Origin: JBFWRK01 sp050248955
Lineage (GTDB): Bacteria > Actinomycetota > Acidimicrobiia > Acidimicrobiales > Ilumatobacteraceae
Direction: 5' to 3'
Assembly: GCA_050248955.1 (NCBI GenBank)
Contig: JBFWRK010000025.1
Location: 1-49,871 of the forward strand
Length of the DNA stretch: 49,871 bases
Shown here: piece by piece, positions 22,901-30,983 of the stretch
Layout of the letters: every line of letters begins with the position of its first letter
How positions within the stretch are numbered: the first letter of the stretch is position 1
Program-made: the position numbers and the translations under genes
The notes under the pieces: model-generated
Databases searched by the model: none
What the model saw: only the letters and a program-made list of their open reading frames with translations
What the model was told of the DNA's origin: nothing

Positions 22901-23728
22901 ATGAACGATTCCATTGGTCTGTACCTGAACGATATCGGCAAGGTGTCGCTGCTCACTGCCCAGGAGGAGCGAGATCTTTCCCGCGTCATCGAGCTCGGCC
23001 GCGAAGGCGCGGCCCGCCTCGAGGCCGGCGAGAACAAGCGAGAGCATCGCAAGGCGGTCCAGGCCGCTGCAACGGCGAAGGATCGCTTCATCCGGGCCAA
23101 CCTCCGCCTGGTGGTGAGCATCGCCCGGCGGTACCCCCTGCCGCAGGGCATGGATCTCCTCGATCTCATCCAAGAGGGCAACCTCGGCCTCGAGCACGCC
23201 GTCGACAAGTTCGACTGGCGGCGTGGCTTCAAGTTCTCGACGTACGCCACGTTCTGGATCCGCCAGGCGATCGGCCGTGCGCTCGACCAGAAGGCGAGCC
23301 TCATCCGCATCCCGGGCGATCGTTCGGCCAGCCTCCGTGCTGCGCTACGCCAGGCATCCGGTGACGGCGAGACGCTCGACGTCGGCAATGCCGAGCTGCA
23401 CCGGCTCACCACGCCGATCTCGCTCGACAAGACGATCGGTGACGACGGCGACGCCACCCTCGGTGACCTGATGGACAACGGTCAGGGCACCCCCGAGGAC
23501 GCCGTGATGGCGTTGGTCGACACCGAGCTGCTCGACGAACTGCTCGGCACGCTCGACAACCGGGCGCGCTACGCGGTCGAAGCCCGCTTCGGCCTGCTCG
23601 ACGGTGAGCGCAAGAGCTTCCGTGAGGTCGGCGAGAACCTCGGCGTGACCGCCGAAGCCGCGCGCCGTCTCGTGAGCCGTGCGGTCGCCGGTCTCCGTGA
23701 GGACGCCGAGCGCATCCTCGCCGCCTGA
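22901..23728 (+). CDS. RNA polymerase sigma factor, sigma-70 family
   Basis: A 275-residue sigma factor with regions 1.2, 2, 3 and 4. Region 1.2 is IGLYLNDIGKVSLLTAQEERDLS. Region 2 is FIRANLRLVVSIARRYP...MDLLDLIQEGNLGLEHAVDKFDWRRGFKFSTYATFWIRQAIGRAL. Region 3 follows RIPGDRSA, and region 4 contains the HTH FREVGENLGVTAEAARRLVSRAVAGLR. It lacks a long region 1.1, and region 3 has an inserted Gly/Asp stretch (ASGDGETLD), so it is a group 2/3 (alternative RpoD-like) factor rather than the primary sigma. ATG 22901 has no strong RBS. A terminator follows at 23739-23790. Confidence 0.93.
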   Translation: MNDSIGLYLNDIGKVSLLTAQEERDLSRVIELGREGAARLEAGENKREHRKAVQAAATAKDRFIRANLRLVVSIARRYPLPQGMDLLDLIQEGNLGLEHAVDKFDWRRGFKFSTYATFWIRQAIGRALDQKASLIRIPGDRSASLRAALRQASGDGETLDVGNAELHRLTTPISLDKTIGDDGDATLGDLMDNGQGTPEDAVMALVDTELLDELLGTLDNRARYAVEARFGLLDGERKSFREVGENLGVTAEAARRLVSRAVAGLREDAERILAA

Positions 23729-23738
23729 GCCCTTCGTC

Positions 23739-23790
23739 CGGTCCGCCGGACCGCGTTCGACACCCCTGCCGGCTCGCCTGGCGGGGGTGT
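23739..23790 (+). terminator. Two consecutive hairpins after the sigma factor gene
   Basis: CGGTCC-GCC-GGACCG (23739-23753) is followed by an 11-bp stem, ACACCCCTGCC (23760-23770) paired with GGCGGGGGTGT (23780-23790) across a 9-nt loop, with one G-U pair. No long T-tract follows, as usual for GC-rich actinobacterial terminators. Confidence 0.6.
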
Positions 23791-23884
23791 TCCGCGTCCC
23801 GGGGTCGGCCGGCATCACGAGCGCGGCGACAGATCTCGGGAATCACGTTGCCTTCGCGGTGCCGAACGGCCAGGCTTTTGCACG

Positions 23885-25240
23885 ATGGCACGATCCTGGA
23901 GCCCCAGCAGCTGGCACGCGCACTCCGCGGCGCAGCAGCCCGACTGGCCCGACGAGGCCGCCCTCGACCAAGCGCTCAAACAGGTCGCCAGCTATCCGCC
24001 GCTCGTCTTCGCCGGTGAGGCCCGCAGTCTGCAGACGTCGCTCGGTCACGTTGCTGCAGGCAACGCGTTCCTCCTCCAGGCCGGCGATTGCGCCGAGAGC
24101 TTCGAGGAGTTCTCGGCCGTCAACATCCGGGAGAAGCTGCGCGTCATCCTCCAGATGGCCGTCATCCTCACGTACTCGCTCGGCGTGCCGGTCACGAAGG
24201 TCGGCCGCATCGCCGGCCAGTTCGCGAAGCCACGGTCGTCCTCGTACGAGACGATCGGCGACCAGGTGCTGCCGAGCTTCCGTGGCCACATCGTCAACGA
24301 TCCGACGCCGACGGTTGCGGCGCGCACGCCCAATCCCGAGCGGCTCGTCCAGGCCTACCACCAGTCAGCTTCGACGTTGAACCTCGTGCGCGCGTTCACC
24401 AAGGGCGGTTTTGCCGACCTCTCCCGGGTGCACGCGTGGACGCAGGAGTTCGTCGGCTCGAGCAACGAGGGCCGGCGCTACGAGCAGCTCGCCAACGAGA
24501 TCGACCGCGCGCTGCGGTTCATGCGCGCCTGCGGCATCGACACCGAGCACACGTCGGCGCTGCACGAGGTCGACGTGTACACGAGCCACGAGGCACTGCT
24601 GCTCGGCTACGAGGAAGCGCTCACCCGGCAGGACTCGCTCACCGGCGGCTGGTACGACTGCTCGGCGCACATGCTCTGGATCGGTGACCGGACCCGCCAG
24701 CTCGACGGTGCGCACGTCGAGTTCCTCCGGGGCGTCGGCAACCCGATCGGCTGCAAGATCGGCCCGGACGCCTCTCCTGACTTCGTGCTCGAGCTGTGCG
24801 AGGTGCTCAACCCGGCACGGGTTGCCGGGCGCCTCACCCTGATCACGCGGATGGGTCCGAAGCGGATCGAGTCGGCGCTGCGGCCGATCCTCGCCGCGGT
24901 GCGCGACGCCGGTCACCCCGTCGTGTGGGCCTGCGATCCGATGCACGCGAACACCTTCACCGCGCCGAACGGCCGCAAGACCCGGGACTTCGAGGACATC
25001 TGCGACGAGTTCGCCGGCTTCGTTTCCGCCCACCGTGCCGAACGGACGTGGCCGGGCGGCATCCACATCGAGCTCACCGGTGAGAACGTCACGGAGTGCC
25101 TGGGCGGCGCCGAGGAGATCCTCGACACGCAGCTCGACGACCGCTACGAGACGGTCTGCGACCCGCGGCTCAACGCCCGCCAGTCGCTCGATCTCGCGTT
25201 CCGCGTGGCCGAGCTGATGACCGAGGCGGGACTCGCCTGA
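23885..25240 (+). CDS. Class II 3-deoxy-7-phosphoheptulonate synthase (DAHP synthase)
   Basis: A 451-residue enzyme that condenses phosphoenolpyruvate and erythrose 4-phosphate, the first step of the shikimate pathway. It is the plant/mycobacterial class II type, shown by FLLQAGDCAESFEEF, KVGRIAGQFAKPRSS, LNLVRAFTKGGFADL, the metal/substrate region WIGDRTRQLDGAHVEFLRGVGNPIGCKIGP, VVWACDPMHANT and HIELTGENVTECLGG. Length agrees with the family (about 450-470). ATG 23885 has no clear RBS. It is followed by a serine hydrolase 16 bp downstream in the same direction. Confidence 0.96.
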   Translation: MARSWSPSSWHAHSAAQQPDWPDEAALDQALKQVASYPPLVFAGEARSLQTSLGHVAAGNAFLLQAGDCAESFEEFSAVNIREKLRVILQMAVILTYSLGVPVTKVGRIAGQFAKPRSSSYETIGDQVLPSFRGHIVNDPTPTVAARTPNPERLVQAYHQSASTLNLVRAFTKGGFADLSRVHAWTQEFVGSSNEGRRYEQLANEIDRALRFMRACGIDTEHTSALHEVDVYTSHEALLLGYEEALTRQDSLTGGWYDCSAHMLWIGDRTRQLDGAHVEFLRGVGNPIGCKIGPDASPDFVLELCEVLNPARVAGRLTLITRMGPKRIESALRPILAAVRDAGHPVVWACDPMHANTFTAPNGRKTRDFEDICDEFAGFVSAHRAERTWPGGIHIELTGENVTECLGGAEEILDTQLDDRYETVCDPRLNARQSLDLAFRVAELMTEAGLA

Positions 25241-25256
25241 CGAGCGAGCGTCCTCG

Positions 25257-26075
25257 ATGACCGCGCTGGCTGCGATCGATTCGTGGCCGGTGCGGACGGC
25301 CAGCGTCGCGGTCATCGGTCCGGCAGGCGTGGTCGCCCGCCGCGGCGCGACCGACCGAGTGCTGCCCATCGCATCCGTCTCGAAGTTGCTCACAGCCTGG
25401 GGGGTGCTGATCGCGGTGGAAGAAGGCGTGCTCGCACTCGACGAGCCGGCGGGGCCGCCGGGCGCGACGGTCCGCCATCTGCTCGCCCACGCCGCGGGGT
25501 ACGCGTTCGACGGTCCCGACCCCGTCGGCCGCCCGGGGGTGAAGCGGATCTACTCGAACACCGGCTACGAGGTGCTCGGCGGACACCTCGCCCGGGCGAG
25601 CGGGCTCGACGTCGCCACCTACGTCCGCGAGGCCGTGCTCGTACCGCTCGCGATGGCCGACACCGATGCGAGCGGATCGCCGGCGCACGGCTTTCGCAGC
25701 ACGGTGGACGACCTCGCGCGGTTCGCGGGCGAGATGCTCCGGCCGACGTTGCTGGCACCGGTGACGGTCGCGGAGGCGACGCGCGTGCAGTTCGCCGATC
25801 TCGGCGGCATCCTTCCCGGTGTGGGGCGCTTCTCTCCCAACGCCTGGGGCCTGGGGCCGGAGATCCGGGATGCGAAGCAACCGCACTGGACCGGCACGAC
25901 GAACTCGCCGGCGACGTACGGGCACTTCGGCGGATCGGGCACGTTCCTGTGGGTCGACCCGGCAATCGATCTCGCCTGCGTGATGCTCGCCGATCGTCCG
26001 TTCGACGAGTGGGGCCTCGCGCACTGGCCGGCACTGAGCGACGCCGTCGTCGCGGAGCACGGGGGCGCCGGATGA
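25257..26075 (+). CDS. Serine hydrolase, class C beta-lactamase/PBP4* family
   Basis: A 272-residue beta-lactamase-fold hydrolase. The catalytic tetrad motif is S-V-S-K (about residues 40-43, SVSKLLTAWGVL), the second motif YSN is in IYSNTGYEVLGG, and the third is GHFGGSGTF, the HxG-type strand. It is short for the family, with no signal peptide, so a cytoplasmic esterase or amidase is more likely than a lactam-resistance enzyme. Its stop overlaps the next gene by 4 nt. It may be co-transcribed with the upstream DAHP synthase. Confidence 0.88.
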   Translation: MTALAAIDSWPVRTASVAVIGPAGVVARRGATDRVLPIASVSKLLTAWGVLIAVEEGVLALDEPAGPPGATVRHLLAHAAGYAFDGPDPVGRPGVKRIYSNTGYEVLGGHLARASGLDVATYVREAVLVPLAMADTDASGSPAHGFRSTVDDLARFAGEMLRPTLLAPVTVAEATRVQFADLGGILPGVGRFSPNAWGLGPEIRDAKQPHWTGTTNSPATYGHFGGSGTFLWVDPAIDLACVMLADRPFDEWGLAHWPALSDAVVAEHGGAG

Positions 26076-26527
26076 CCGCGTTCCAGCCCGGCGACCGCAT
26101 CCGGGTGACGCAGCTCGGCGACGACGGGTTGCCGCGGGTGCGCTACGGATGGGTCGGCGGGATGATCGGACCGACCGGGCCGGTGGTGGTGATGCTCGAC
26201 GGTGAGCTGACCCGCGACATCGTCGACCTCGAACGCGTCGAGCTCGTCACGGTCACATCGCTCGAGCTCGTGCTCTCCGGCCACGACCTGCTCGACGAGC
26301 CGGCGTTGCGTCGCGGCCTCGTCCGCATGTGGCGGGCCGAAGCCGAGGAGGCCGGCCTCGCCTTCGACATGATGCAGCCCTACGGCGACGGCATCAGAGA
26401 CGCCGCCGGCTACGCCCTCGGTGAGGTGGTGGCGGGCGGCACGGCCTACGTCCTGCACGCATGGGCGGTGCCGAACGACACGAACGTCGTCCGTGTCCGC
26501 GCCCGCCGCCCCGGCCCGCTCAGCTGA
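26072..26527 (+). CDS. Hypothetical protein with beta-barrel-like N-terminus
   Basis: A 151-residue protein. The first 65 residues (GDRIRVTQLGDDGLPRVRYGWVGGMIGPTGPVVVMLDGEL, VELVTVTSLELVLSG) look like a small beta-barrel domain. The C-terminal part is mixed helix/strand (EPALRRGLVRMWRAEAEEAGL). ATG 26072 overlaps the hydrolase stop (ATGA), so the two are translationally coupled. It ends inside the convergent thiolase gene (8-bp overlap at 26520-26527). No family is recognised. Confidence 0.7.
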   Translation: MTAFQPGDRIRVTQLGDDGLPRVRYGWVGGMIGPTGPVVVMLDGELTRDIVDLERVELVTVTSLELVLSGHDLLDEPALRRGLVRMWRAEAEEAGLAFDMMQPYGDGIRDAAGYALGEVVAGGTAYVLHAWAVPNDTNVVRVRARRPGPLS

Positions 26528-27722
26528 GCCGCTCGACGATCATCGCCATGCCCTGACCGCCGCCGACGCACATCGACTCGAGACCGAACGTCTTGTCCTC
26601 GGTCTGCAGCCCGTTGATGAGCGTCGTCATGATGCGGGCGCCGGTCATGCCGAACGGGTGCCCCAGCGCGATCGCGCCGCCGTGGACGTTCAGCTTGTCC
26701 ATGTCGATGCCGAGGTGCTTCGCCGAGGGGATGACCTGCGCGGCGAACGCCTCGTTGATCTCGACGAGATCGATCTGGTCGATCGTCATGCCGGCGAGTG
26801 CGAGCGCCCGGCGACACGCTTCGATCGGCCCTAGGCCCATGATCTCGGGGTTGAGGCCGGACACACCGGACGACACGATGCGGGCGAGCGGGGTCAGCCC
26901 GAGCGACTTCGCCTTCGCATCGCTCATCACGAGCACGGCCGCGGCACCGTCGTTCAGCGGGCAGGCGTTGCCGGCGGTGATCGTGCCGTCCGGCCGGAAG
27001 ACCGGCTTCAGCTGGCTGACCGCCTCGTACGTGGTGCCCGGACGTGGGCCGTCGTCCTTCGCGACCACCGTGCCATCCGGCAAGGTCAGCGGCGAGATCT
27101 CACGCTCGAAGAACCCGTTCTCGATCGACGCGCACGCGAGGTTCTGCGAGCGGACGCCGAAGCGGTCCATCTCCTCGCGGGTCACGCCCTCGACCTCGAC
27201 CACGTTCTCCGCCGTCTGCCCCATCGCGATGTAGACGTCCGGCAGGCCCGCCGGCGGGGTCCAGGTGCCCTGCCCACCCTGTGAGCGCTCCTTGGTCCGA
27301 TTGCCGGCCTCCTTGAAGATCGGGTTCGGCGCCGTGTCCGACGCGCCCGCCGCGTAGCGGCTCACCGCCTCCACGCCGGCCGCGATGAAGCAGTCGCCCT
27401 CACCGGCCTTGATCGCGTGGAACGCCATGCGGATCGTCTGCAGGCTGGACGAGCAGTACCGGTTCACGGTGACGCCCGGGACGTCGTCGAGCCCGGCGAG
27501 GAGCGCTGCGACGCGGGCGATGTTGAAACCGGCCTCGCCAGCGGGCTGGCCACAGCCCATCATGAGGTCGTTGATCTCGGAGCCGTTGACCTGCGGCACC
27601 TTGTCGAGCAGCGCCCGCACGATCTGCGCGCTCATGTCGTCAGGGCGCAACGTGGTGAGCGAACCCTTGTTGGCGCGACCAATCGGGCTGCGGGCAGTGG
27701 CGACGATGACGGCTTCGGGCAT
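26520..27722 (-). CDS. Acetyl-CoA acetyltransferase (thiolase, degradative type)
   Basis: A 400-residue thiolase, cleaving 3-oxoacyl-CoA with CoA or condensing acetyl-CoA. It has the N-terminal AVIVATARSPIGRANKGSL motif, the nucleophilic cysteine in VNRYCSSSLQTIRMAFHAIKAGEGD, the NEAFAAQ strand, GGAIALGHPFGMTGAR with the catalytic His, and MCVGGGQGMAMIVE with the second Cys. ATG 27722 has GAGGGGG upstream. The longer ATG further upstream (27755) lacks an RBS. It is probably part of beta-oxidation, in line with the acyl-CoA dehydrogenase and SDR genes at the left end of the window. Confidence 0.96.
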   Translation of the reverse strand: MPEAVIVATARSPIGRANKGSLTTLRPDDMSAQIVRALLDKVPQVNGSEINDLMMGCGQPAGEAGFNIARVAALLAGLDDVPGVTVNRYCSSSLQTIRMAFHAIKAGEGDCFIAAGVEAVSRYAAGASDTAPNPIFKEAGNRTKERSQGGQGTWTPPAGLPDVYIAMGQTAENVVEVEGVTREEMDRFGVRSQNLACASIENGFFEREISPLTLPDGTVVAKDDGPRPGTTYEAVSQLKPVFRPDGTITAGNACPLNDGAAAVLVMSDAKAKSLGLTPLARIVSSGVSGLNPEIMGLGPIEACRRALALAGMTIDQIDLVEINEAFAAQVIPSAKHLGIDMDKLNVHGGAIALGHPFGMTGARIMTTLINGLQTEDKTFGLESMCVGGGQGMAMIVERLS

Positions 27723-27891
27723 GGGTCCCCCTCGGGTTCGGATGTCGTGCGACACGCGATCGTAGGTTCGACAGCGCCCGACTCCCCAGCCCGGCCCGAG
27801 TGGCCGAGAGCGGAAGCGATGAGACTCGACATCGGTAAGGTGGCGGGTCGAACCGAGGTGTGCCGGGAAGTCTGGTCGGCGAGGAGCTCAC

Positions 27892-29187
27892 TTGCCGTCC
27901 GCGCCCCGTCGCCGTCATCCCGTCGTTCGCCTGCTCTCGCCGCTGCGCGACTTCCTGCACACCGAGGCGGCCGGCGGCGTCCTGCTCGTCATCGCCGCCG
28001 CCGTCGCGCTCGTGTGGGCGAACTCCCCCTGGAACGAGTCCTACGCACGCCTGTGGGAGAGCACCGCGTCGATCACCGCCGGTGGGCACACCCTGTCGCT
28101 CGATCTCCGGCACTGGGTCAACGACGCGGCGATGACGGTGTTCTTCCTCGTCGTCGGCCTCGAGATCAAGCGTGAGCTGACGAGCGGCCACCTCGCGGGC
28201 CGCCAGGCCGCGGCTCTGCCGGTGGCCGCGGCGCTCGGTGGGATGGTGGTTCCGGCGCTGATCTACCTCGCGATCGCGGGCGGCACCGATGCACGGGGTT
28301 GGGGTGTCCCGATGGCGACCGACATCGCGCTCGCGGTCGGCGTGCTGGCGCTGCTCGGCAGTCGAGTGTCGCCGCCGATGCGAGCGTTCCTGCTCGGCCT
28401 CGCGATCGTCGACGACATCGGCGCGATCGTGATCATCGCCGCGGTGTACTCGACCGGCGTCTCCTGGGGTTGGCTCGCCGCGGCGGCGGCCGGCGTGGCC
28501 ACCGTGGTGGTGATCCGCTGGCTCGGCGTGCACCACCTGCTCGCGTACGTCGCCGTGGGCGCCGTCGTGTGGTTCGCGCTCCACGAAGCGGGCGTGCACC
28601 CGACCCTCGGCGGCGTCGCGATGGGCCTGCTGGCGCCGTCCACGCCACGCGTGCAACCAGAGCTCATCGACACCGACGAGCTGCGCGACATCAGCACCCC
28701 GGAGCAAGCACGCCTCACGAGCGACCTCGCGCGCTCGTCGGTGTCCGTCGTCGAGTACCTGCAGCACGTGCTGCACCCCTGGACCAGCTACCTGATCGTG
28801 CCGATCTTCGCGCTCGCCAACTCGGGCATCGAGATCTCCGGTGAATCGATCCGCGACGCGGCAGGTTCGGCCGTCGCCTGGGGCGTCTTCGCCGGCTTGG
28901 TCGTCGGCAAGCCGCTCGGTGTCGTGCTCGCCGCGTCCGCCGCGGCGCGGACGTCGCTGGCCGAGCTCCCGAGCGGCACCCCTCAACGGCAGCTGCTGGG
29001 CGTCGGCGCCTCGGCCGGCATCGGCTTCACCGTCGCGATCTTCATCTCCGAGCTCGCGTTCACCGACCCGACCCGTCAGGCCGAGGCGAAGCTCGCGATC
29101 CTCGTCGCCTCGCTGGTCAGCGCGCTCCTCGCTGCCGCGGTCCTCTCGCTGGGGCAGACTGGCCGACGTGTCCGACACCGGGGGTGA
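27892..29187 (+). CDS. nhaA: Na+/H+ antiporter NhaA
   Basis: A 431-residue NhaA family antiporter with about 12 membrane helices. Diagnostic segments are the N-terminal FLHTEAAGGVLLVIAAAVALVWANSPW, MTVFFLVVGLEIKRELTSGHL, the paired aspartates of GLAIVDDIGAIVIIA that bind Na+, the helix IV signature PMATDIALAVGVLALLG and GIGFTVAIFISELAF near the C-terminus. It starts with TTG 27892, preceded by GAGGAG (27881-27886); a rare start but the RBS and N-terminus fit. It exports Na+ or Li+ using the proton gradient, consistent with a saline habitat. Confidence 0.96.
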   Translation: MPSAPRRRHPVVRLLSPLRDFLHTEAAGGVLLVIAAAVALVWANSPWNESYARLWESTASITAGGHTLSLDLRHWVNDAAMTVFFLVVGLEIKRELTSGHLAGRQAAALPVAAALGGMVVPALIYLAIAGGTDARGWGVPMATDIALAVGVLALLGSRVSPPMRAFLLGLAIVDDIGAIVIIAAVYSTGVSWGWLAAAAAGVATVVVIRWLGVHHLLAYVAVGAVVWFALHEAGVHPTLGGVAMGLLAPSTPRVQPELIDTDELRDISTPEQARLTSDLARSSVSVVEYLQHVLHPWTSYLIVPIFALANSGIEISGESIRDAAGSAVAWGVFAGLVVGKPLGVVLAASAAARTSLAELPSGTPQRQLLGVGASAGIGFTVAIFISELAFTDPTRQAEAKLAILVASLVSALLAAAVLSLGQTGRRVRHRG

Positions 29188-29335
29188 CCCGGCCTGCTGG
29201 CTCCAGCTGGTCTGCGACCGCTGCGGCGCGATGACGACGGGGGATGATCACATCTGCAGGGCGGCGGTGGGCGACGACCCGCGTTCCGAGGATGCCCCTG
29301 CGGACGTCAGCGCTCGGCACCGTCCGTCGGTGTGA
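29168..29335 (+). CDS. Small putative zinc-ribbon protein
   Basis: A 55-codon frame starting at GTG 29168 inside the end of nhaA. It encodes LVCDRCGAMTTGDDHICRAA, a C-x2-C ... C arrangement that could bind zinc. The C-terminus is charged and it overlaps the convergent msrB by 29 bp. Evidence is limited to the frame and cysteine pattern. Confidence 0.4.
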   Translation: MSDTGGDPACWLQLVCDRCGAMTTGDDHICRAAVGDDPRSEDAPADVSARHRPSV

Positions 29336-29714
29336 GGTCGAGCGCGAGGCTGTTCATGCAGTAGCGCAGGCCGGTCGGAGCCGGGCCGTCGTCGAAGAGG
29401 TGCCCGAGATGCGAACCGCAGCGCCGGCACCGCGCTTCGGTGCGGATCATGCCGTGCGAGCGGTCCTCGACGAGCTCGATCGCGTCGGCGGCCCTCGCCT
29501 CGTAGAAGCTCGGCCACCCGCAATGGGAGTCGAACTTCGTCCCCGAATCGAACAGCTCCGCGCCGCAGGCCGCGCAACGGTAGGTGCCCTCGGTGTGCTC
29601 GTCGACGTAGGCACCGCTCCACGGGCGTTCGGTCGCGCCGCGGCGGAGCACGTCGAACTGCTCCGGCGTCAGCACCTCACGCCACTCGTCGTCGGTCCGC
29701 TCGATCTCCGGCAT
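29307..29714 (-). CDS. msrB: Peptide-methionine (R)-S-oxide reductase
   Basis: A 135-residue MsrB, which reduces methionine-R-sulfoxide in proteins. It contains the two zinc-binding pairs (CAACGAEL and CRRCGSHLGHLFDDG), the substrate strand KFDSHCGWPSFYEA and the catalytic-cysteine motif RYCMNSLALDL. ATG 29714 is preceded by AGGAGG at the optimal distance. The N-terminal start is IERTDDEWREVLTPEQFDVLRRGATERPW, standard for the family. A small acidic protein gene lies just upstream on the same strand. Confidence 0.97.
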   Translation of the reverse strand: MPEIERTDDEWREVLTPEQFDVLRRGATERPWSGAYVDEHTEGTYRCAACGAELFDSGTKFDSHCGWPSFYEARAADAIELVEDRSHGMIRTEARCRRCGSHLGHLFDDGPAPTGLRYCMNSLALDLTPTDGAER

Positions 29715-29749
29715 GGCATCGCCTCCTGCTGCGTCGCGGACGGTACTCG

Positions 29750-29962
29750 TCAGGGTTCGACCTCGCGGCCCTCGTCCTCCGCGTGCTCCTTCAGCTCCTC
29801 GATCTGCTCCGGCGCGAGCGGCGAGCGGGCGTCGATCTCGGCCGCCTCCTCGTCGATCGGATCGACGTCGGGATCCGGAGTTTCGATCGACTCGGGAGAG
29901 TCGGTCGAGCCGGTCCTGGCGGTCGGGTCGGTCGGATCGGTCGGATCGGTCGTGGATGTCAT
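29750..29962 (-). CDS. Small acidic Thr/Asp/Pro-repeat protein
   Basis: A 70-residue, highly acidic protein. The first half has TDPTDPTDPT-type triplets encoded by tandem CGGTCGGAT-like DNA. The second half is a charged helix (APEQIEELKEHAEDEGREVEP). ATG 29962 follows GGGGAG. It is probably intrinsically disordered. It could be cotranscribed with msrB 35 bp downstream. No family is recognised. Confidence 0.6.
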   Translation of the reverse strand: MTSTTDPTDPTDPTARTGSTDSPESIETPDPDVDPIDEEAAEIDARSPLAPEQIEELKEHAEDEGREVEP

Positions 29963-30052
29963 GCGGCTCCCCACTCCCCGTCGCCACGTCGGCTGGACGG
30001 ACACCATCGCCGTTCCCGCCGCCACAGGCTGCGAAACGTCGGGCGCACCGCA

Positions 30053-30772
30053 TCACGCCGTGTCGATCACCTGGAACGCCTCGGCGTACCGGCCATCGGG
30101 AAGCCCGAAGCTGGCCGCGTTCGCCGCCAGCCAGCCGCGGACCATCTTCTCCATCCGCTCCGGATCGGGGTGTTGGCTCTCGTGGCACAGGAGCGCCGCG
30201 ATCTTGCGTTCGATCTGCCCGGTGACGTCGACCGGCGTCGTCGGGTTCGGCCCGCCCATCATCCACACCTCTGGCACCGACCACGCCTCGAGCCCTTCGA
30301 CCTCGAGAAGATCGGTGAACGTGAATGGATTGCGGGCGTCGGGGTAGACGGCGCACAGCGCAGCTTCGCCGGCGGCGAGGTGGTCGGGATGGCTGGCGTA
30401 GACGCGGGCGAAGTTGCGTTCCGGGCACTGCAGCACGACCCGTTGCGGGCGGACCTGGCGGATCACCCTGCTGATCGCCTTGCGCAGCTCCAGGGTCGCG
30501 ACCAGCTGACCGTCCGGGTAGCCCAGGAACACGAGGTCGCGCACGCCGACCTCCTTCGCCGCTGCGGTCTGCTCCTGACGGCGGATTCCGGCGATCGCGG
30601 TGCGGGGCACGGCCGGGTCGAAGCCGCCTGCGTCGCCGTCGGTCACGATGCAGTACGTGACCTCGATCCCCCGGTCGGTCCAGGCCGCGACGCTGCCGGC
30701 GGCGCCGAAGTCCACGTCGTCGGGATGCGCCGTGACGACGAGCACCCGTTCGATCTGGTCATCCTCGAGCAT
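30053..30772 (-). CDS. PIG-L family deacetylase
   Basis: A 239-residue LmbE/PIG-L N-acetylglucosaminide deacetylase-like enzyme. The metal-binding motif AHPDDVDF is at residues ~15-22, the second His-containing motif is SHPDHLAAGE at about 128-137, and TDGDAGGFD is the loop typical of MshB-related proteins. Family members deacetylate GlcNAc-inositol (mycothiol pathway) or bacillithiol/glycopeptide precursors. The mycothiol assignment is not secure from the sequence alone. ATG 30772 lies 7 nt after TAGCCT on the minus strand. Confidence 0.9.
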   Translation of the reverse strand: MLEDDQIERVLVVTAHPDDVDFGAAGSVAAWTDRGIEVTYCIVTDGDAGGFDPAVPRTAIAGIRRQEQTAAAKEVGVRDLVFLGYPDGQLVATLELRKAISRVIRQVRPQRVVLQCPERNFARVYASHPDHLAAGEAALCAVYPDARNPFTFTDLLEVEGLEAWSVPEVWMMGGPNPTTPVDVTGQIERKIAALLCHESQHPDPERMEKMVRGWLAANAASFGLPDGRYAEAFQVIDTA

Positions 30773-30779
30773 GTGACCG

Positions 30780-30785
30780 AGGCTA
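30780..30785 (-). promoter_or_regulatory. Leaderless -10 TAGCCT of the PIG-L gene
   Basis: Minus-strand TAGCCT lies exactly 7 nt before ATG 30772 and has no RBS. A 42-bp tandem repeat begins 4 bp further upstream and covers the expected -35 region. Confidence 0.45.
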
Positions 30786-30788
30786 CGA

Positions 30789-30872
30789 CGATCCCGAGCG
30801 AGCGCCTCGGTTCTCTGCTCGATGGCGCGTCGATCCCGAGCGAGCGCCTCGGTTCTCTGCTCGATGGCGCGT
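30789..30872. repeat. Two exact tandem copies of a 42-bp unit
   Basis: Copies run 30789-30830 and 30831-30872, with a 6-nt start of a third at 30873-30878. Each contains CCTCGGTTCTCTGCTC (30805-30820, 30847-30862), the reverse complement of a diverged GAGCAGAGA-type dispersed repeat. It lies between the divergent PIG-L and P450 genes. Confidence 0.75.
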
Positions 30873-30883
30873 CGATCCGGCAG

Positions 30884-30926
30884 CTCTGCTCAGCGCCGGA
30901 CGCCAGCCGTCCGGCGTTGAGCAGAG
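30884..30926. other. 19-bp hairpin in the PIG-L/P450 intergenic region
   Basis: CTCTGCTCAGCGCCGGACG (30884-30902) pairs with CGTCCGGCGTTGAGCAGAG (30908-30926) across a 5-nt loop, with one G-U pair. It cannot be an ordinary terminator because both flanking genes are transcribed away from it. It may be a REP-like palindrome, or act on the P450 5' region. Confidence 0.55.
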
Positions 30927-30983
30927 ATTCGGGAGGGCGCGCTGGAATGGAGACCGAGGCGGCGCCTGCAGCAGACTCGGACC

